Counted from the first letter of the stretch, positions 46,070 to 55,681 are shown. The stretch is 64,000 nucleotides of DNA from Ilumatobacteraceae bacterium (GCA_021299715.1 JAJTEL010000002.1:124001-188000), one strand, 5' to 3'. Made by a program: numbers and translations. The notes: generated by a model not told the origin, from the letters alone.

Positions 46070-47575
46070 ATGTTCGCAGCCATTACATCGGCAACGCTTA
46101 CTGGTACATCTGGGTCACGCATTGTTGTGGAATCTCATGTTGGGCCCGGCATACCAGCATTCACTGTGGTGGGTCTGCCCGACGAAGGATGTCGCGAATC
46201 TCGCGATCGAGTGCGTGCTGCCATGTTGTCGAGTGGTCTCGAATGGCCGAACCGGCGTATCACCATCAACTTGGCTGGCGCGGGAGAACGGCGCGGCGGG
46301 GCCGGTCTTGATGTCGCCATTGCGGTTGGCTTGTTGGTGGCAACGGGCGTTATTCCAGCCGAGGCTGCACACAACGTCGCGTTTATTGCTGAATTAGGTC
46401 TCGATGGGTCATTGCGTACTACTCCAGGAATCGCGCCATTAGTAGCCGCCGTTGCCGATCACGATGTAGTGGTGGCTGCAACTGCAGTGAACGAAGCACT
46501 GCTTGCACGACCCTTGCGTGTGCGCGCAGTGAGTTCGTTGTCAGAACTTGTTGCTGCGCTGTGTGCAGATGCTCCGTGGCCAAACGTAGATGTTGAAATT
46601 CCACGAGTTGTCGTTGATGATGTTCCAAATTTGTCCGATGTGCGAGGTCAGCCACTCGCACGCTTGGCGTTAGAGGTATCGGCGGCGGGTCTTCACCACA
46701 TGCTGATGATTGGCCCGCCAGGTGCTGGCAAGTCCATGTTGGCCAAGCGTCTGCCTGGTTTACTACCCCGACTGACTCACGATGAAGCTTTTCAGGTCGC
46801 CATGATTCGAAGTGCCGCTGGAATGACAGTGCAGACGGAACTAGCCACATCACCGCCATACCGTGCTCCGCATCACAGCATCTCAATGGTGGGCATGGTG
46901 GGTGGGGGTTCTGCACATGTTCGGCCGGGTGAAATCACTTTGGCATCGCACGGGGTGTTGTTCCTCGACGAAATGGGTGAGTTTGCTCCAAGTGTTCTTG
47001 ATGCCTTGCGTCAACCACTTGAAGAACGAACCGTTCACATTGCGCGGGCTCACTCGCGAGTAGAGATGCCGGCTAATTGTTTATTAATAGCGGCAACAAA
47101 CCCGTGTCCGTGCGGTGTTGCCGTTCGTGCAAATTGCGAATGTGCACCTGTTGCGCGTCAACGGTACTTGCGCAGATTTAGCGGACCATTGCTCGACCGT
47201 TTCGATTTGCGCGTGCATCTCAGCCGGCCATCAACACATGAACTCACCGGAGATGAAAAAGGGGAGTGCAGCGAAGTGGTAGCCGAACGAGTGGCGACGG
47301 TGCACGATATTTCACATGCTCGTCAAGGATGTGTGAATTCAGCCATCACCGGAGACATGTTGGACGACGTCGCACCACTAGATGACGACGCGTTGATGTT
47401 TTTGCGTCATCAATTAGACAATGGAACATTGACCGGACGTGGGTATCACCGTGTGCGACGTGTGGCCAGAACGTTGGCCGACCTCAACGGAGAAACAGGT
47501 GTTATTTCTCATCAATGGGTCAGCGTGGCATTGCATTTGCGCGCTCGTCTCGAAACGGGTGTGGTTCATCACTAA
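46070..47575 (+). CDS. yifB: YifB/ComM family Mg-chelatase-like AAA ATPase
   Basis: 501 residues. An N-terminal Lon-like domain (GIPAFTVVGLPDEGCRESRDRVRAAMLSSGLEWPNRRITINLAGA) is followed by the AAA core: GPPGAGKSMLAKRLPGLLP (Walker A), MVGGGSAHVRPGEITLASHGVLFLDEMGEF (Walker B area), LIAATNPCPCG and a C-terminal domain with PLDRFDLRVHL. Homolog ComM promotes branch migration in transformation. It overlaps dprA by one base (TAATG). Confidence 0.95.
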   Translation: MFAAITSATLTGTSGSRIVVESHVGPGIPAFTVVGLPDEGCRESRDRVRAAMLSSGLEWPNRRITINLAGAGERRGGAGLDVAIAVGLLVATGVIPAEAAHNVAFIAELGLDGSLRTTPGIAPLVAAVADHDVVVAATAVNEALLARPLRVRAVSSLSELVAALCADAPWPNVDVEIPRVVVDDVPNLSDVRGQPLARLALEVSAAGLHHMLMIGPPGAGKSMLAKRLPGLLPRLTHDEAFQVAMIRSAAGMTVQTELATSPPYRAPHHSISMVGMVGGGSAHVRPGEITLASHGVLFLDEMGEFAPSVLDALRQPLEERTVHIARAHSRVEMPANCLLIAATNPCPCGVAVRANCECAPVARQRYLRRFSGPLLDRFDLRVHLSRPSTHELTGDEKGECSEVVAERVATVHDISHARQGCVNSAITGDMLDDVAPLDDDALMFLRHQLDNGTLTGRGYHRVRRVARTLADLNGETGVISHQWVSVALHLRARLETGVVHH

Positions 47576-48669
47576 TGGCAGAGAGTCCCATGTGGGCATA
47601 TGCCGCTGCATTGGCTGCACTGCCACTGCAGACCCATGGTCGCCTTCGCCGTGTTCTCTCGCTTGGTGTGCCAGACGAAATGTGGGAACGCATTATGAAC
47701 TCTTCGGTTTCTGTGCCCGGAATTAGTGACGATGTCTTGTCTGCATGGCGATCAACTCGGCGTGACGCTGTAGGACACATGGAAGATGTCTGTCGCACAA
47801 AGAACATTTGGGTGAGTGTTCGGGGAGACACCGCGTATCCGCAACCGCTGGTGTCAGATCCCCATGCGCCTGCCGTGTTGTTCGCACTTGGATCACTTCA
47901 ACATTTCGCACATCGTCGCGTGGGAATTATTGGAACACGTCTTGCTACACAATCAGGTCGACATTTTGCGCGAACGTTGGGAGAACAACTCAGCAACGAA
48001 CATGTGAGTGTGGTCTCTGGTTTGGCGCGAGGCATAGATGTAGAAGCGCACGTGGGTTCTGTGAGATCAGAAGGTGGTGCTCCACCCATCGCGGTGGTGG
48101 CAGGTGGACCCGATGTGGTGTATCCGCCAGAACATTCGAACATGTGGCACAACGTTGCAGAACGTGGTGTTGTGCTGAGCGAATCTCCACCAGGGTCCAC
48201 ACCAGAGCCGTATAAGTTCCCCCTGCGCAACAGAATTTTGGCGGCGTTAAGCGAAGTACTCGTCGTTGTTGAATCACGTTCCACTGGTGGGTCAATGACA
48301 ACTGTGCGTGAAGCGATGAAACGCGACATCACAGTGATGGCTGTTCCTGGTTCACCTCACGTCAAACCCAGTGAAGGAACAAACGACCTGTTGCGCGACG
48401 GATGTGCACCCGTTACATGCGTTGACGATGTGTTGGTCATGCTTGGTTTGGATACGCGCCGTGTTGGTGGCAGCCAAATTGGGCGACTGCCGCCAAGTGC
48501 GCGGGAACTGCGCATTCTCGACCTCATGGAGAATCGGCCGCTCACGTTGGATGAGATTGCTCTTTTGTCTGGCGTGCCCATTGTTGACGTTGCAGTTGTT
48601 TTGGGCACTCTCGAAGCTATGGGGTGGGTGGCGCACAGCGACGGCTGGTGGGAGGCACTCACTCGGTAG
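47575..48669 (+). CDS. dprA: DNA-processing protein DprA
   Basis: 364 residues from the ATG giving MAESPMWAY. Rossmann-like domain with GIIGTRLATQSGRHFARTLGEQLSNEHVSVVSGLARGIDVEAHVG, GGPDVVYPPEHS, SESPPGSTPEPYKFPLRNRILAALSEVLVVVESRSTGGSMTT. The C-terminal winged helix (NRPLTLDEIALLSGVPIVDVAVVLGTLEAMGWV) is retained. It loads RecA on incoming single-stranded DNA. Linked to yifB, xer and whiG, the actinobacterial order. Confidence 0.95.
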   Translation: MAESPMWAYAAALAALPLQTHGRLRRVLSLGVPDEMWERIMNSSVSVPGISDDVLSAWRSTRRDAVGHMEDVCRTKNIWVSVRGDTAYPQPLVSDPHAPAVLFALGSLQHFAHRRVGIIGTRLATQSGRHFARTLGEQLSNEHVSVVSGLARGIDVEAHVGSVRSEGGAPPIAVVAGGPDVVYPPEHSNMWHNVAERGVVLSESPPGSTPEPYKFPLRNRILAALSEVLVVVESRSTGGSMTTVREAMKRDITVMAVPGSPHVKPSEGTNDLLRDGCAPVTCVDDVLVMLGLDTRRVGGSQIGRLPPSARELRILDLMENRPLTLDEIALLSGVPIVDVAVVLGTLEAMGWVAHSDGWWEALTR

Positions 48670-48692
48670 TTCTTTAGAACTACCGTGGTGGC

Positions 48693-50009
48693 ATGAGCGG
48701 TGGAGCCACAACACGTGACAAGCGCGCCGATATTTCTGTCTTCGAGCTCGACAAACACATTCGCTCACTGAGTTGCGGAGATGTTCTCCGTGAAACTCGT
48801 CGCTCCGACCTTTCGCGTGCGCTTCTCGATTTCATGGCGCTGGGGGCATCGCGTGCACCGGACGTGTCTCGCGACATGGTGGAAAGCTATGTGCGTAGTC
48901 TTGAACAACGCGAGTATTCGGTGGAAACCGTTGAACAGCGACTATCCACTGTGGCGTCATACTTTTCATGGTTTGTTCGCACCCACAAGCCAGCGCGTGG
49001 CGAAACTGCAATGGTGTCGCCTGTCAAAGGAGTTACTGCGTCTCACAGTGCATCGTGTTCGGCATGTGCCGCGCCAAGTGCAACAACGTTGAAAGGCGAA
49101 TGTTCACTTCGCAACAGCCGTTTGTCGAAGTGGCAGCCAGCCCTGTTCGAGCAATCGCTGACGGCGTCAGCAGCAAATACTCGAGCTGCGTATCGGCGCG
49201 ATATAGAACTCTTTGCAGAATGGTTGTTGGACTCTGAAAGTTCTGCGGCGCCCCAAGACATATCGAAAGACCATGTACGTGCGTATTTGGCACATCTACA
49301 TGAATGCGGAGCAACGTCACGCACGGTAGCCCGCCGCATTGCTGCGTTGCGACGGTATTTCCTGTGGGCAATCCGCAAAGGAGTGTGCAGTACTGATCCC
49401 ACCGAAGCAGTGCACACGCCGAAAACAAAAGGCCGTCTTCCTCGTCCGCTCGATGAGGCCACGGTATTCGCCCTAGTAACAAGCGAAGATCCCACCGCCC
49501 CCGAATGGCGGCGTGCACGAGACCACGCAGTCTTGGAAATTCTCTACGGAAGTGGGCTTCGCGTCTCCGAAGTGTGTTCGCTGCACTTGCAGAGCATCTC
49601 GTCAGATGGCTCCACGTTGCGCGTCATAGGTAAGGGGTCAAAAGAACGAATTGTTCCGCTGAGTGTTCCCGCCACTCATGCAATTCATCAGTGGTTACAG
49701 CTTCGACACGAAGTTGCTGATGAAGGGTCCGGAAACGCCTTGTTTCTCAGCGCGCGCGGCAAGGCGGTGGGTCGTCGCGATGTTGCGCGTCTTTTAGACG
49801 AGGCGTGTGAACGCGTGGGAATTGCCGGTGGTACGCATCCACACGCGTTGCGGCATTCATTTGCAACGCACCTCATGGACAATGGCGCCGACACTCGGTC
49901 CATTCAGGAACTTCTTGGCCACAGCGACGCTGCAACAACTCAGCGTTACACACACGTCAGCAAAGAACGCTTGCGCCTTGCATATACAGAAACACATCCG
50001 CGCGCATGA
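48693..50009 (+). CDS. xerC: Tyrosine recombinase (XerC/D-like) with two core-binding domains
   Basis: 438 residues, about 130 longer than XerC or XerD. It has a complete catalytic domain: R290 (SGLRVSEV), K314 (GKGSKER), H384 and R387 (HALRHSF), H410 (LLGHSD) and nucleophile Y419 (TQRYTHV). Before it are two SAM-like core-binding repeats: residues ~33-100 (with DVSRDMVESYVRSL and VASYFSWFVR) and ~150-240 (with DISKDHVRAYLAHL and LRRYFLWAIR), joined by a Cys-containing linker. Likely function: chromosome-dimer resolution. It overlaps whiG by four bases. Confidence 0.9.
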   Translation: MSGGATTRDKRADISVFELDKHIRSLSCGDVLRETRRSDLSRALLDFMALGASRAPDVSRDMVESYVRSLEQREYSVETVEQRLSTVASYFSWFVRTHKPARGETAMVSPVKGVTASHSASCSACAAPSATTLKGECSLRNSRLSKWQPALFEQSLTASAANTRAAYRRDIELFAEWLLDSESSAAPQDISKDHVRAYLAHLHECGATSRTVARRIAALRRYFLWAIRKGVCSTDPTEAVHTPKTKGRLPRPLDEATVFALVTSEDPTAPEWRRARDHAVLEILYGSGLRVSEVCSLHLQSISSDGSTLRVIGKGSKERIVPLSVPATHAIHQWLQLRHEVADEGSGNALFLSARGKAVGRRDVARLLDEACERVGIAGGTHPHALRHSFATHLMDNGADTRSIQELLGHSDAATTQRYTHVSKERLRLAYTETHPRA

Positions 50010-50758
50010 ACGCACGACCCATTCGATACACAATCGACTCTGCTTGGGATGCCTGGCATGCATCGCAAGAAGTCACTGCGCGTGAGTGGCTTGTGGTGCA
50101 CTACGCATCATTGGTGAAGTTCGTTGCGGGTCGTCTCGCTGCGGGATTACCGAAAACTGTCGACACGGGTGATTTAGTCAGTGCTGGTGTCTTCGGCCTC
50201 ATGAACGCGATCGACAAATTCGATCCATCACAGGGTTTCAAGTTTGAGACCTATGCAGTGCCGCGTATTCGTGGTGCAATTTTGGATGGACTGCGAGCAC
50301 TCGACTGGGTTCCGCGCTCGGTGCGTTCACGTTCTCGTTCTGTTCAAGACGCCATCGCTCAGTTAGAACACGAACTTGGTCGCACACCAACGGACGAGGA
50401 AATTGCATCCGAGTTGCAGATCTCGGTTGAAGAACTAGAGAAATGGTTGACCGACATTGCTGCAGGTGCCGTTGGTCCGCTTGATCATGTTGCTATGGAT
50501 AACGCACCGGCCGAAGCAGATGCACACCTGCAACCAGGTCGGGCCATGGAAGAGGGCGAACTACGTGATGCAATGCGCACAGAGATTTCGCGACTTCCAG
50601 AACGAGAGCAAGCAATTCTCATTTTGTATTACGAAGATGGTTTAACGTTGTCCGAAATTGGCGATGCGTTAGGCGTTACCGAAAGTCGCGTGTCGCAAAT
50701 TCACACCAAAGCTGTGTTGCAGTTGCGTTCACGTCTCGCAGCCGCCGGAATGGCATAA
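50006..50758 (+). CDS. whiG: RNA polymerase sigma factor, WhiG/FliA type
   Basis: 250 residues with sigma regions 2, 3 and 4: the region 2 core FVAGRLAAGLPKTVDTGDLVSAGVFGLMNAIDKFDPSQGFKFETYAVPRIRGAILDGLRALDWVPRSVRSRSR, region 3 (LEHELGRTPTDEEIASELQIS) and region 4 DGLTLSEIGDALGVTESRVSQIHTKAV. In Streptomyces WhiG controls sporulation; elsewhere FliA controls flagella. Neither trait is visible here, so the targets are unknown. It starts inside the xer stop codon. Confidence 0.95.
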   Translation: MNARPIRYTIDSAWDAWHASQEVTAREWLVVHYASLVKFVAGRLAAGLPKTVDTGDLVSAGVFGLMNAIDKFDPSQGFKFETYAVPRIRGAILDGLRALDWVPRSVRSRSRSVQDAIAQLEHELGRTPTDEEIASELQISVEELEKWLTDIAAGAVGPLDHVAMDNAPAEADAHLQPGRAMEEGELRDAMRTEISRLPEREQAILILYYEDGLTLSEIGDALGVTESRVSQIHTKAVLQLRSRLAAAGMA

Positions 50759-50791
50759 CCGTCGCTTGCGTGGCTGCGCACACATCGCAGC

Positions 50792-51264
50792 ATGAGATTT
50801 TCTTCTGTGGCAGCAGTTGGTCTGGCGTGCATTGTTCCAATTCCTGGTGCCGTCATTCGGTCGTTCGAGGCTCCGGCCTGCGAGAGATGTTCGGGGCATC
50901 GCGGGGTGACTCTTCAGACCGAAGCGGGGCGAACAGTGGTGGCGACGACGTCGGGGAACATTGAGTTCGCAGGCCAGGTGGGGGACAGGTTGTATGTGGT
51001 GCAACGGGTGGCTCCGACGGTGCGCGTCACCTACGGAGACCTAGCGGCATTGCTTCCAGGCACTCAGAGTGGTCATGGGCTGGTGGCGGGGGAACCGGTA
51101 GGTCTGGCAGGAGAATCCACCTACATCAGCGTTCGCGTTGGGCAGACCCATGTGGAGCCTCTTCGGGCTCTGGGGCTTGGTCGGCCTCGTTTGGTAGGTC
51201 CAGGGGGAGTGGCGGCGGCAATTGTGGGGCCAGAACTGTGGGGCCAGAACCCTTCTCCCGATAG
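50792..51264 (+). pseudogene. Degenerate M23/LytM-domain gene, frame broken by 14-bp duplication
   Basis: From the ATG at 50792: a short hydrophobic signal-like segment, then a LytM-like domain with [30 protein letters not shown] (normal M23 motif is HxxxD; here D is T) and [15 protein letters not shown], where the HxH of the active site is lost. TGTGGGGCCAGAAC is exactly duplicated at 51223-51236 and 51237-51250; removing one copy restores a frame ending in TAG at 51262-51264, about 152 residues. With both copies the frame runs through to rpsB. Actinobacteria usually have an M23 gene here. Confidence 0.75.
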
Positions 51265-51317
51265 AGTTTCCGAGGCCCTTCGAAGCACTTCGCTTCGATC
51301 GGACACAACACATCATG

Positions 51318-51359
51318 CACACCGGCCACCTGCGGTCGCTTCGGCGTCGGTCCGGTGTG
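51318..51359 (+). promoter_or_regulatory. Hairpin in the rpsB leader
   Basis: CACACCGG (51318-51325) pairs with CCGGTGTG (51352-51359), extended by CC (51326-51327) with GG, around a GC-rich loop. It lies just upstream of the AGAAGGAG ribosome binding site of rpsB and could control S2 expression, or be incidental. Confidence 0.4.
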
Positions 51360-51385
51360 TGGACAACCGCAGAAGGAGAAAAATC

Positions 51386-52249
51386 ATGGCTGTCGTCTCT
51401 ATGCGACAAATGCTCGAGGCTGGAGTTCACTTCGGACACCAGACCCGTCGTTGGAACCCAAAGATGAAGCAGTTCATCTTCGGAGAGCGCAACGGAATCC
51501 ACATCATCAACCTCGATCAAACAATCGAGCGCGTGGAAGTTGCTTACGCATTCGTGCGTGACCTTGTCGCTAATGGCGGCACCATCTTGTTCGTCGGCAC
51601 AAAGAAGCAGGCACAAGACCCCATTCGTAGCTACGCAGAGAAGTGTGGCATGCACTACGTAAACGAGCGTTGGCTCGGCGGAATGCTCACCAACTTCGAA
51701 ACAATTTCAAAGCGCGTTGGCAAAATGCAGGAATACGAGCGCATGAAGGCATCGGGCGAATTCGACGCCATGCCAAAGAAGGAAGCACTTCTTCTTACTC
51801 GCGAACTTGAAAAGCTTCAAAAGAACTTGTCGGGTATGGCACACCTCAGTCGTCGTCCCGATGCAATCTTCGTGCTCGACACAATGAAAGAGCACATTGC
51901 AGTCACTGAAGCCAACAAGCTGAAGATTCCTGTCATCGCAGTAGTTGACTCAAATGTTGACCCCGACCTCATTCAGTTTCCAATCCCCGGAAACGACGAC
52001 GCAATTCGTGCAAACGACTTGCTCACTCGCGTCATTGCCGAGGCCGTCATTGAAGGTCGCTTCATCAACCAAAAGCGCAACCCAGCAGGTGCAGCAGCCG
52101 CTGCAGCTCCCGCAGTTCGCACACCAGAAGAAGAAGCAGCATTTGCTGAACAGCAAGCAACAGCACGCGCGCAGGCAGCTGCCGCTCAGGCCGAGCGTGA
52201 AGCTCGTCTTGCTGCACAGAAGTCCACCGAAGCCCCCGCAGCGGAGTAA
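51386..52249 (+). CDS. rpsB: 30S ribosomal protein S2
   Basis: 287 residues from the ATG after AGAAGGAGAAAAATC. Conserved S2 sequence [91 protein letters not shown]. The C-terminus is an Ala/Gln/Glu-rich tail. The frame extends upstream without a stop into the degenerate M23 gene because of the 14-bp duplication; the S2 start is well supported by its ribosome binding site. First gene of the rpsB-tsf-pyrH-frr group. Confidence 0.98.
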   Translation: MAVVSMRQMLEAGVHFGHQTRRWNPKMKQFIFGERNGIHIINLDQTIERVEVAYAFVRDLVANGGTILFVGTKKQAQDPIRSYAEKCGMHYVNERWLGGMLTNFETISKRVGKMQEYERMKASGEFDAMPKKEALLLTRELEKLQKNLSGMAHLSRRPDAIFVLDTMKEHIAVTEANKLKIPVIAVVDSNVDPDLIQFPIPGNDDAIRANDLLTRVIAEAVIEGRFINQKRNPAGAAAAAAPAVRTPEEEAAFAEQQATARAQAAAAQAEREARLAAQKSTEAPAAE

Positions 52250-52254
52250 GTCGT

Positions 52255-53043
52255 ATGTCATACACAGCAAAGGATGTATCCAGCCTGCGCCAGTCAACTG
52301 GTGCCGGAATGATGGATTGCAAAAAAGCACTCGAAGAAAGTGGCGGCGACATCGAAGCAGCCAAGCAGTGGTTGCGTGAAAAGGGTCTTGCAGCAAGTGC
52401 AAAGCGCGACGATCGCGACAACGCACAAGGAGTCGTCTCCATCATTGTTGATGGTGCACGGGCATCCATTGTGAAGTTGAAGTGTGAAACAGACTTTGTT
52501 GCATCATCCGACAGTTTCAAGGCTGAAGCCGACGCGCTTGCCGCAGCAGTCCTTGAAAAGGGCGAAGCTGGTCTTGCCGATCGCACAACTCAAATTGACG
52601 ACCTCAAGATTCTTCTCAAAGAGAAGATTGAAGTTGGCGAAACTATTCGTTTCGAAGCTGCTGCTGGCAACATCATCGATTCATACGCACACATTCAGGG
52701 TGGTCGTGGCGTCAACGGTGTCATTGTTGAAATGAGCGGAGCATCTGTCGAGCTTGCACATGACATTGCTGTTCACATTGCCTTTGCACGTCCGAAGTAC
52801 CTCACACAAGATGACGTACCTGCCGATGTTGTTGCTAAAGAACGCGAAACTCTCGAGACCATCACTCGTAACGAAGGCAAGCCAGAGCAGGCAGTTGCAA
52901 AAATCGTCGATGGTCGAATTGGCGGTTTCTTCAAAGACGTGTGTCTTCTCGAGCAGCCCTATGCAAAAGACGACAAAGTCTCTATCAAGCAACTTATTGG
53001 TGACGCGAATATTATTCGTTTCGCACAGGTAGAAATCGGCTGA
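52255..53043 (+). CDS. tsf: Elongation factor Ts
   Basis: 262 residues. Guanine-nucleotide exchange factor for EF-Tu. Starts [43 protein letters not shown], the UBA-type N-terminus, then the CETDFVA motif and [25 protein letters not shown]. The C-terminal module ends FAQVEIG. It is 5 bp after rpsB and 1 bp before pyrH, clearly one operon. Confidence 0.98.
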   Translation: MSYTAKDVSSLRQSTGAGMMDCKKALEESGGDIEAAKQWLREKGLAASAKRDDRDNAQGVVSIIVDGARASIVKLKCETDFVASSDSFKAEADALAAAVLEKGEAGLADRTTQIDDLKILLKEKIEVGETIRFEAAAGNIIDSYAHIQGGRGVNGVIVEMSGASVELAHDIAVHIAFARPKYLTQDDVPADVVAKERETLETITRNEGKPEQAVAKIVDGRIGGFFKDVCLLEQPYAKDDKVSIKQLIGDANIIRFAQVEIG

Positions 53044-53044
53044 T

Positions 53045-53770
53045 ATGTCAACAAGACCCCGCTGGTCGCGAGTAGTGCTGAAACTTTCGGGTGAGGCACT
53101 TGCAGAACCCAGTGGTTTTGGTCTTGATAACAATGTTCTGACGCAAGTCGCAACGGAAGTTCGTGAAGCGCGTGAAGAACTTGGAACCGACATTGCAATA
53201 GTTGTTGGTGGTGGCAACTTCTGGCGAGGTCTTAAAGGTGCTGGCCAAGGTATGGACCAAGCGCAAGCAGACTTCATGGGAATGCTTGCCACCGTCATGA
53301 ACGGATTGGCGTTGCAAGATGCACTCGAACGAGTTGGTCAGCATTCACGTGTGATGTCGGCAATTGAAATGCCAAAAGTTGCCGAGCCGTACATTCGTCG
53401 CCGTGCCGAGCGCCATATGGAAAAAGGTCGCGTGGTCATCCTTGCTGGTGGAACCGGAAACCCGTTTTTCACCACCGATACCGCTGCAGCATTGCGCGCC
53501 GCCGAAATTGAGGCCCAGGCCATCTTGAAAGGCACGCACTCCGGAGTCGATGGTGTGTACACCGCCGACCCGAAGTTAGACAAGAACGCCACGCGTTACG
53601 ACCAAATCAGCCATATGGATGTAATTACCAAAGGCTTAAAGGTCATGGATGCAACTGCAATTACCTTCTGTATGGACAAAAAATTGCCCATTGTGGTGTT
53701 CGATTTGTTGGCGCGGGGCAATGTGAAGTCCATTCTCAGGGGTGAGCCAGTAGGTACGCTGGTCGGGTGA
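53045..53770 (+). CDS. pyrH: UMP kinase
   Basis: 241 residues. Phosphorylates UMP to UDP. Amino-acid-kinase fold: [67 protein letters not shown]. Lys in VVLKLSGEA is the ATP-binding residue. It is in the operon tsf-pyrH-frr, with a four-base overlap (53767-53770) with frr. Confidence 0.98.
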   Translation: MSTRPRWSRVVLKLSGEALAEPSGFGLDNNVLTQVATEVREAREELGTDIAIVVGGGNFWRGLKGAGQGMDQAQADFMGMLATVMNGLALQDALERVGQHSRVMSAIEMPKVAEPYIRRRAERHMEKGRVVILAGGTGNPFFTTDTAAALRAAEIEAQAILKGTHSGVDGVYTADPKLDKNATRYDQISHMDVITKGLKVMDATAITFCMDKKLPIVVFDLLARGNVKSILRGEPVGTLVG

Positions 53771-54324
53771 TCGAAGACACCCTTCTTGAGGCCGTCGACA
53801 AGATGGAGCGGGCGGTTGCCCACGTCCAGGCGCAGTTCTCATCGGTGCGAACAGGCCGAGCCAATCCGGCCCTCGTGGAAAAACTTCCCGTCGAGTACTA
53901 CGGGTCAACTGTTCCCCTTCAGCAGCTGGCCGGTTTCCAAGTTCCCGAAGCACGCACATTGGTGGTGAAACCACACGATCGCGGAGCCATGGCTGCCATT
54001 GAGAAGTCCATTCGCGAGAGCGACCTCGGTCTTCAGCCGTCAAACGATGGTGTAGTCATTCGTTTGTCCTTTCCGGTGCTCACAGAAGAGCGTCGTAAGG
54101 AATACGTAAAAGTGGTCAAGAACATGTCTGAAGACGGTCGGGTTGCCGTGCGAAACATCCGCCGCGATGCTCGCAAGCAATTGGAAACCGCAGAGAAGAA
54201 CTCTGAGTTTTCAAAAGACGACCTTGAACGGGCCGAGAAAGAACTCGACAAGTTCACCCAGGACCACATTGAACAGATCGATAAAGCTTTTGCCCGTAAG
54301 GAACAAGAGCTGCTCGAGGTATAG
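53767..54324 (+). CDS. frr: Ribosome recycling factor
   Basis: 185 residues from GTG 53767. With EF-G it splits post-termination ribosomes. Signature: [28 protein letters not shown], then the conserved [34 protein letters not shown], with the three-helix bundle ending in [20 protein letters not shown]. It overlaps pyrH by four bases. Confidence 0.98.
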   Translation: MIEDTLLEAVDKMERAVAHVQAQFSSVRTGRANPALVEKLPVEYYGSTVPLQQLAGFQVPEARTLVVKPHDRGAMAAIEKSIRESDLGLQPSNDGVVIRLSFPVLTEERRKEYVKVVKNMSEDGRVAVRNIRRDARKQLETAEKNSEFSKDDLERAEKELDKFTQDHIEQIDKAFARKEQELLEV

Positions 54325-54372
54325 GAAACTGGGCAACTACGGTTGTACCAGGACACCCGAAAGGGGAGAAAC

Positions 54373-55629
54373 ATGAGTGACGACATTTGGCGCCGTAAGG
54401 ACGACACCAACGACGACTCGTACGGTACGGACTTTGGTTCCGACTTCGGAACGGTTCAGTTTGCCGACGACCCAACAGCAGAGCCAGCGCTCAGCTTTGG
54501 TGGCGGCGACACGGGCAATCTTCCGCATTGGACCGAACCTGCAACGGGAGAGATTCCTGTTCTCGACGATGAAGACGATGTGTGGGGTGCGTTCTCCGAG
54601 CCGAGCGAACCATCACGTCGCCCCGAACGTCTCACTATCGGAACCGACCCAACAGGTGATCGATCACGTCCACAACGTGACATCACCGGTGGTTATGACC
54701 GCGATCCATCACGTGACATCACGGGTGGAGTTCCTCGTGCAGGTCGACCACAACCAGTTCGCCGCGTAGGACCACGCGGACCACGCACAGGTGGCATTGG
54801 CCGCGACATGCCAACAGCTGTTACCACCGCGCTCATCCTTCTTGCAGTGTTTATTGGTGCAATCATGTGGCGCCCTGCTGCTGTCATGATCATCGTTCTT
54901 GCAGTCGTCGGACTTGCCGCAGTTGAGTTCTTCAGCAAGGTCACAGAAAAGGGATACCGACCCGCCACGTTTGCTGGTCTCATTACATGTGTCGCGGCGC
55001 CACTTGCTGCCTATTGGATTGGCGACGAAGCATTGCCGCTGGTGTTTGCGTTTGGATTCCTCGCAATCTCCATTGGTTTCCTCGGAGCATCCAGTATTCA
55101 AAGTGGTCCCATGCCAAACGTAGCCATCACAACAATGGCAATGATCTGGATTGGTCTTATGGGGTCATTTGCTGCCCTCATGCTTCGATACTCCGTGAAC
55201 GGAGTTGGGGCACACGTAGGAACAGACACGTTGTTCATGGTGGTTGTTGCCGTCATCGCAAACGACATTGGCGCACTGTTTGTTGGTGCATCAGTTGGCC
55301 GCACTCCATTGCGCGAGTGGGTGAGCCCAAATAAGACAGTGGAAGGCGCAATTGGTGGCGGACTCGCCAGCATCATTGCTCTCATCGTGTTTGGTTCGCA
55401 GAACGGCACATGGAACACGATGGGCGAGTGGATTGCACTTGGTCTTGTAGTGGCGTTCATGGCACCGCTTGGCGACTTGGTGGAATCAATGTTTAAGCGC
55501 AACCTCGATGTTAAAGATTTCGGCACCATCGTGGCTGGCCATGGTGGAGTACTCGATCGCTTCGATGGTTTCTTGTTTGCACTTCCAGCTACGTACTATC
55601 TCATGCTGGTTCTTCAGCCCTGGGTCTAG
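54373..55629 (+). CDS. cdsA: Phosphatidate cytidylyltransferase with long N-terminal extension
   Basis: 418 residues from the ATG after AAAGGGGAGAAAC. The last ~270 residues are the CDP-diacylglycerol synthase: eight or so helices and the signature FKRNLDVKDFGTIVAGHGGVLDRFDG (CdsA motif with Asp/Lys and HGG). The first ~148 residues are soluble, acidic then basic, and contain the motif GDTGNLPHWTEPATGEIP and a twice-repeated RDITGG (102-107, 114-119). It makes CDP-diacylglycerol for phospholipids. The extension may interact with other division or membrane proteins. Confidence 0.93.
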   Translation: MSDDIWRRKDDTNDDSYGTDFGSDFGTVQFADDPTAEPALSFGGGDTGNLPHWTEPATGEIPVLDDEDDVWGAFSEPSEPSRRPERLTIGTDPTGDRSRPQRDITGGYDRDPSRDITGGVPRAGRPQPVRRVGPRGPRTGGIGRDMPTAVTTALILLAVFIGAIMWRPAAVMIIVLAVVGLAAVEFFSKVTEKGYRPATFAGLITCVAAPLAAYWIGDEALPLVFAFGFLAISIGFLGASSIQSGPMPNVAITTMAMIWIGLMGSFAALMLRYSVNGVGAHVGTDTLFMVVVAVIANDIGALFVGASVGRTPLREWVSPNKTVEGAIGGGLASIIALIVFGSQNGTWNTMGEWIALGLVVAFMAPLGDLVESMFKRNLDVKDFGTIVAGHGGVLDRFDGFLFALPATYYLMLVLQPWV

Positions 55630-55681
55630 GTCACAGGCGTTGCGACGCCCTATTGACACATAACTCTGACAGACTGACGCC

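Noticed and set aside
50792-52249. A single 485-residue protein fused to ribosomal protein S2
   Set aside because: The S2 start has a good ribosome binding site and a leader with a hairpin; the open frame is explained by the 14-bp duplication.
54709-55101. 130-residue antisense frame inside cdsA
   Set aside because: Low-complexity shadow of the cdsA coding strand.
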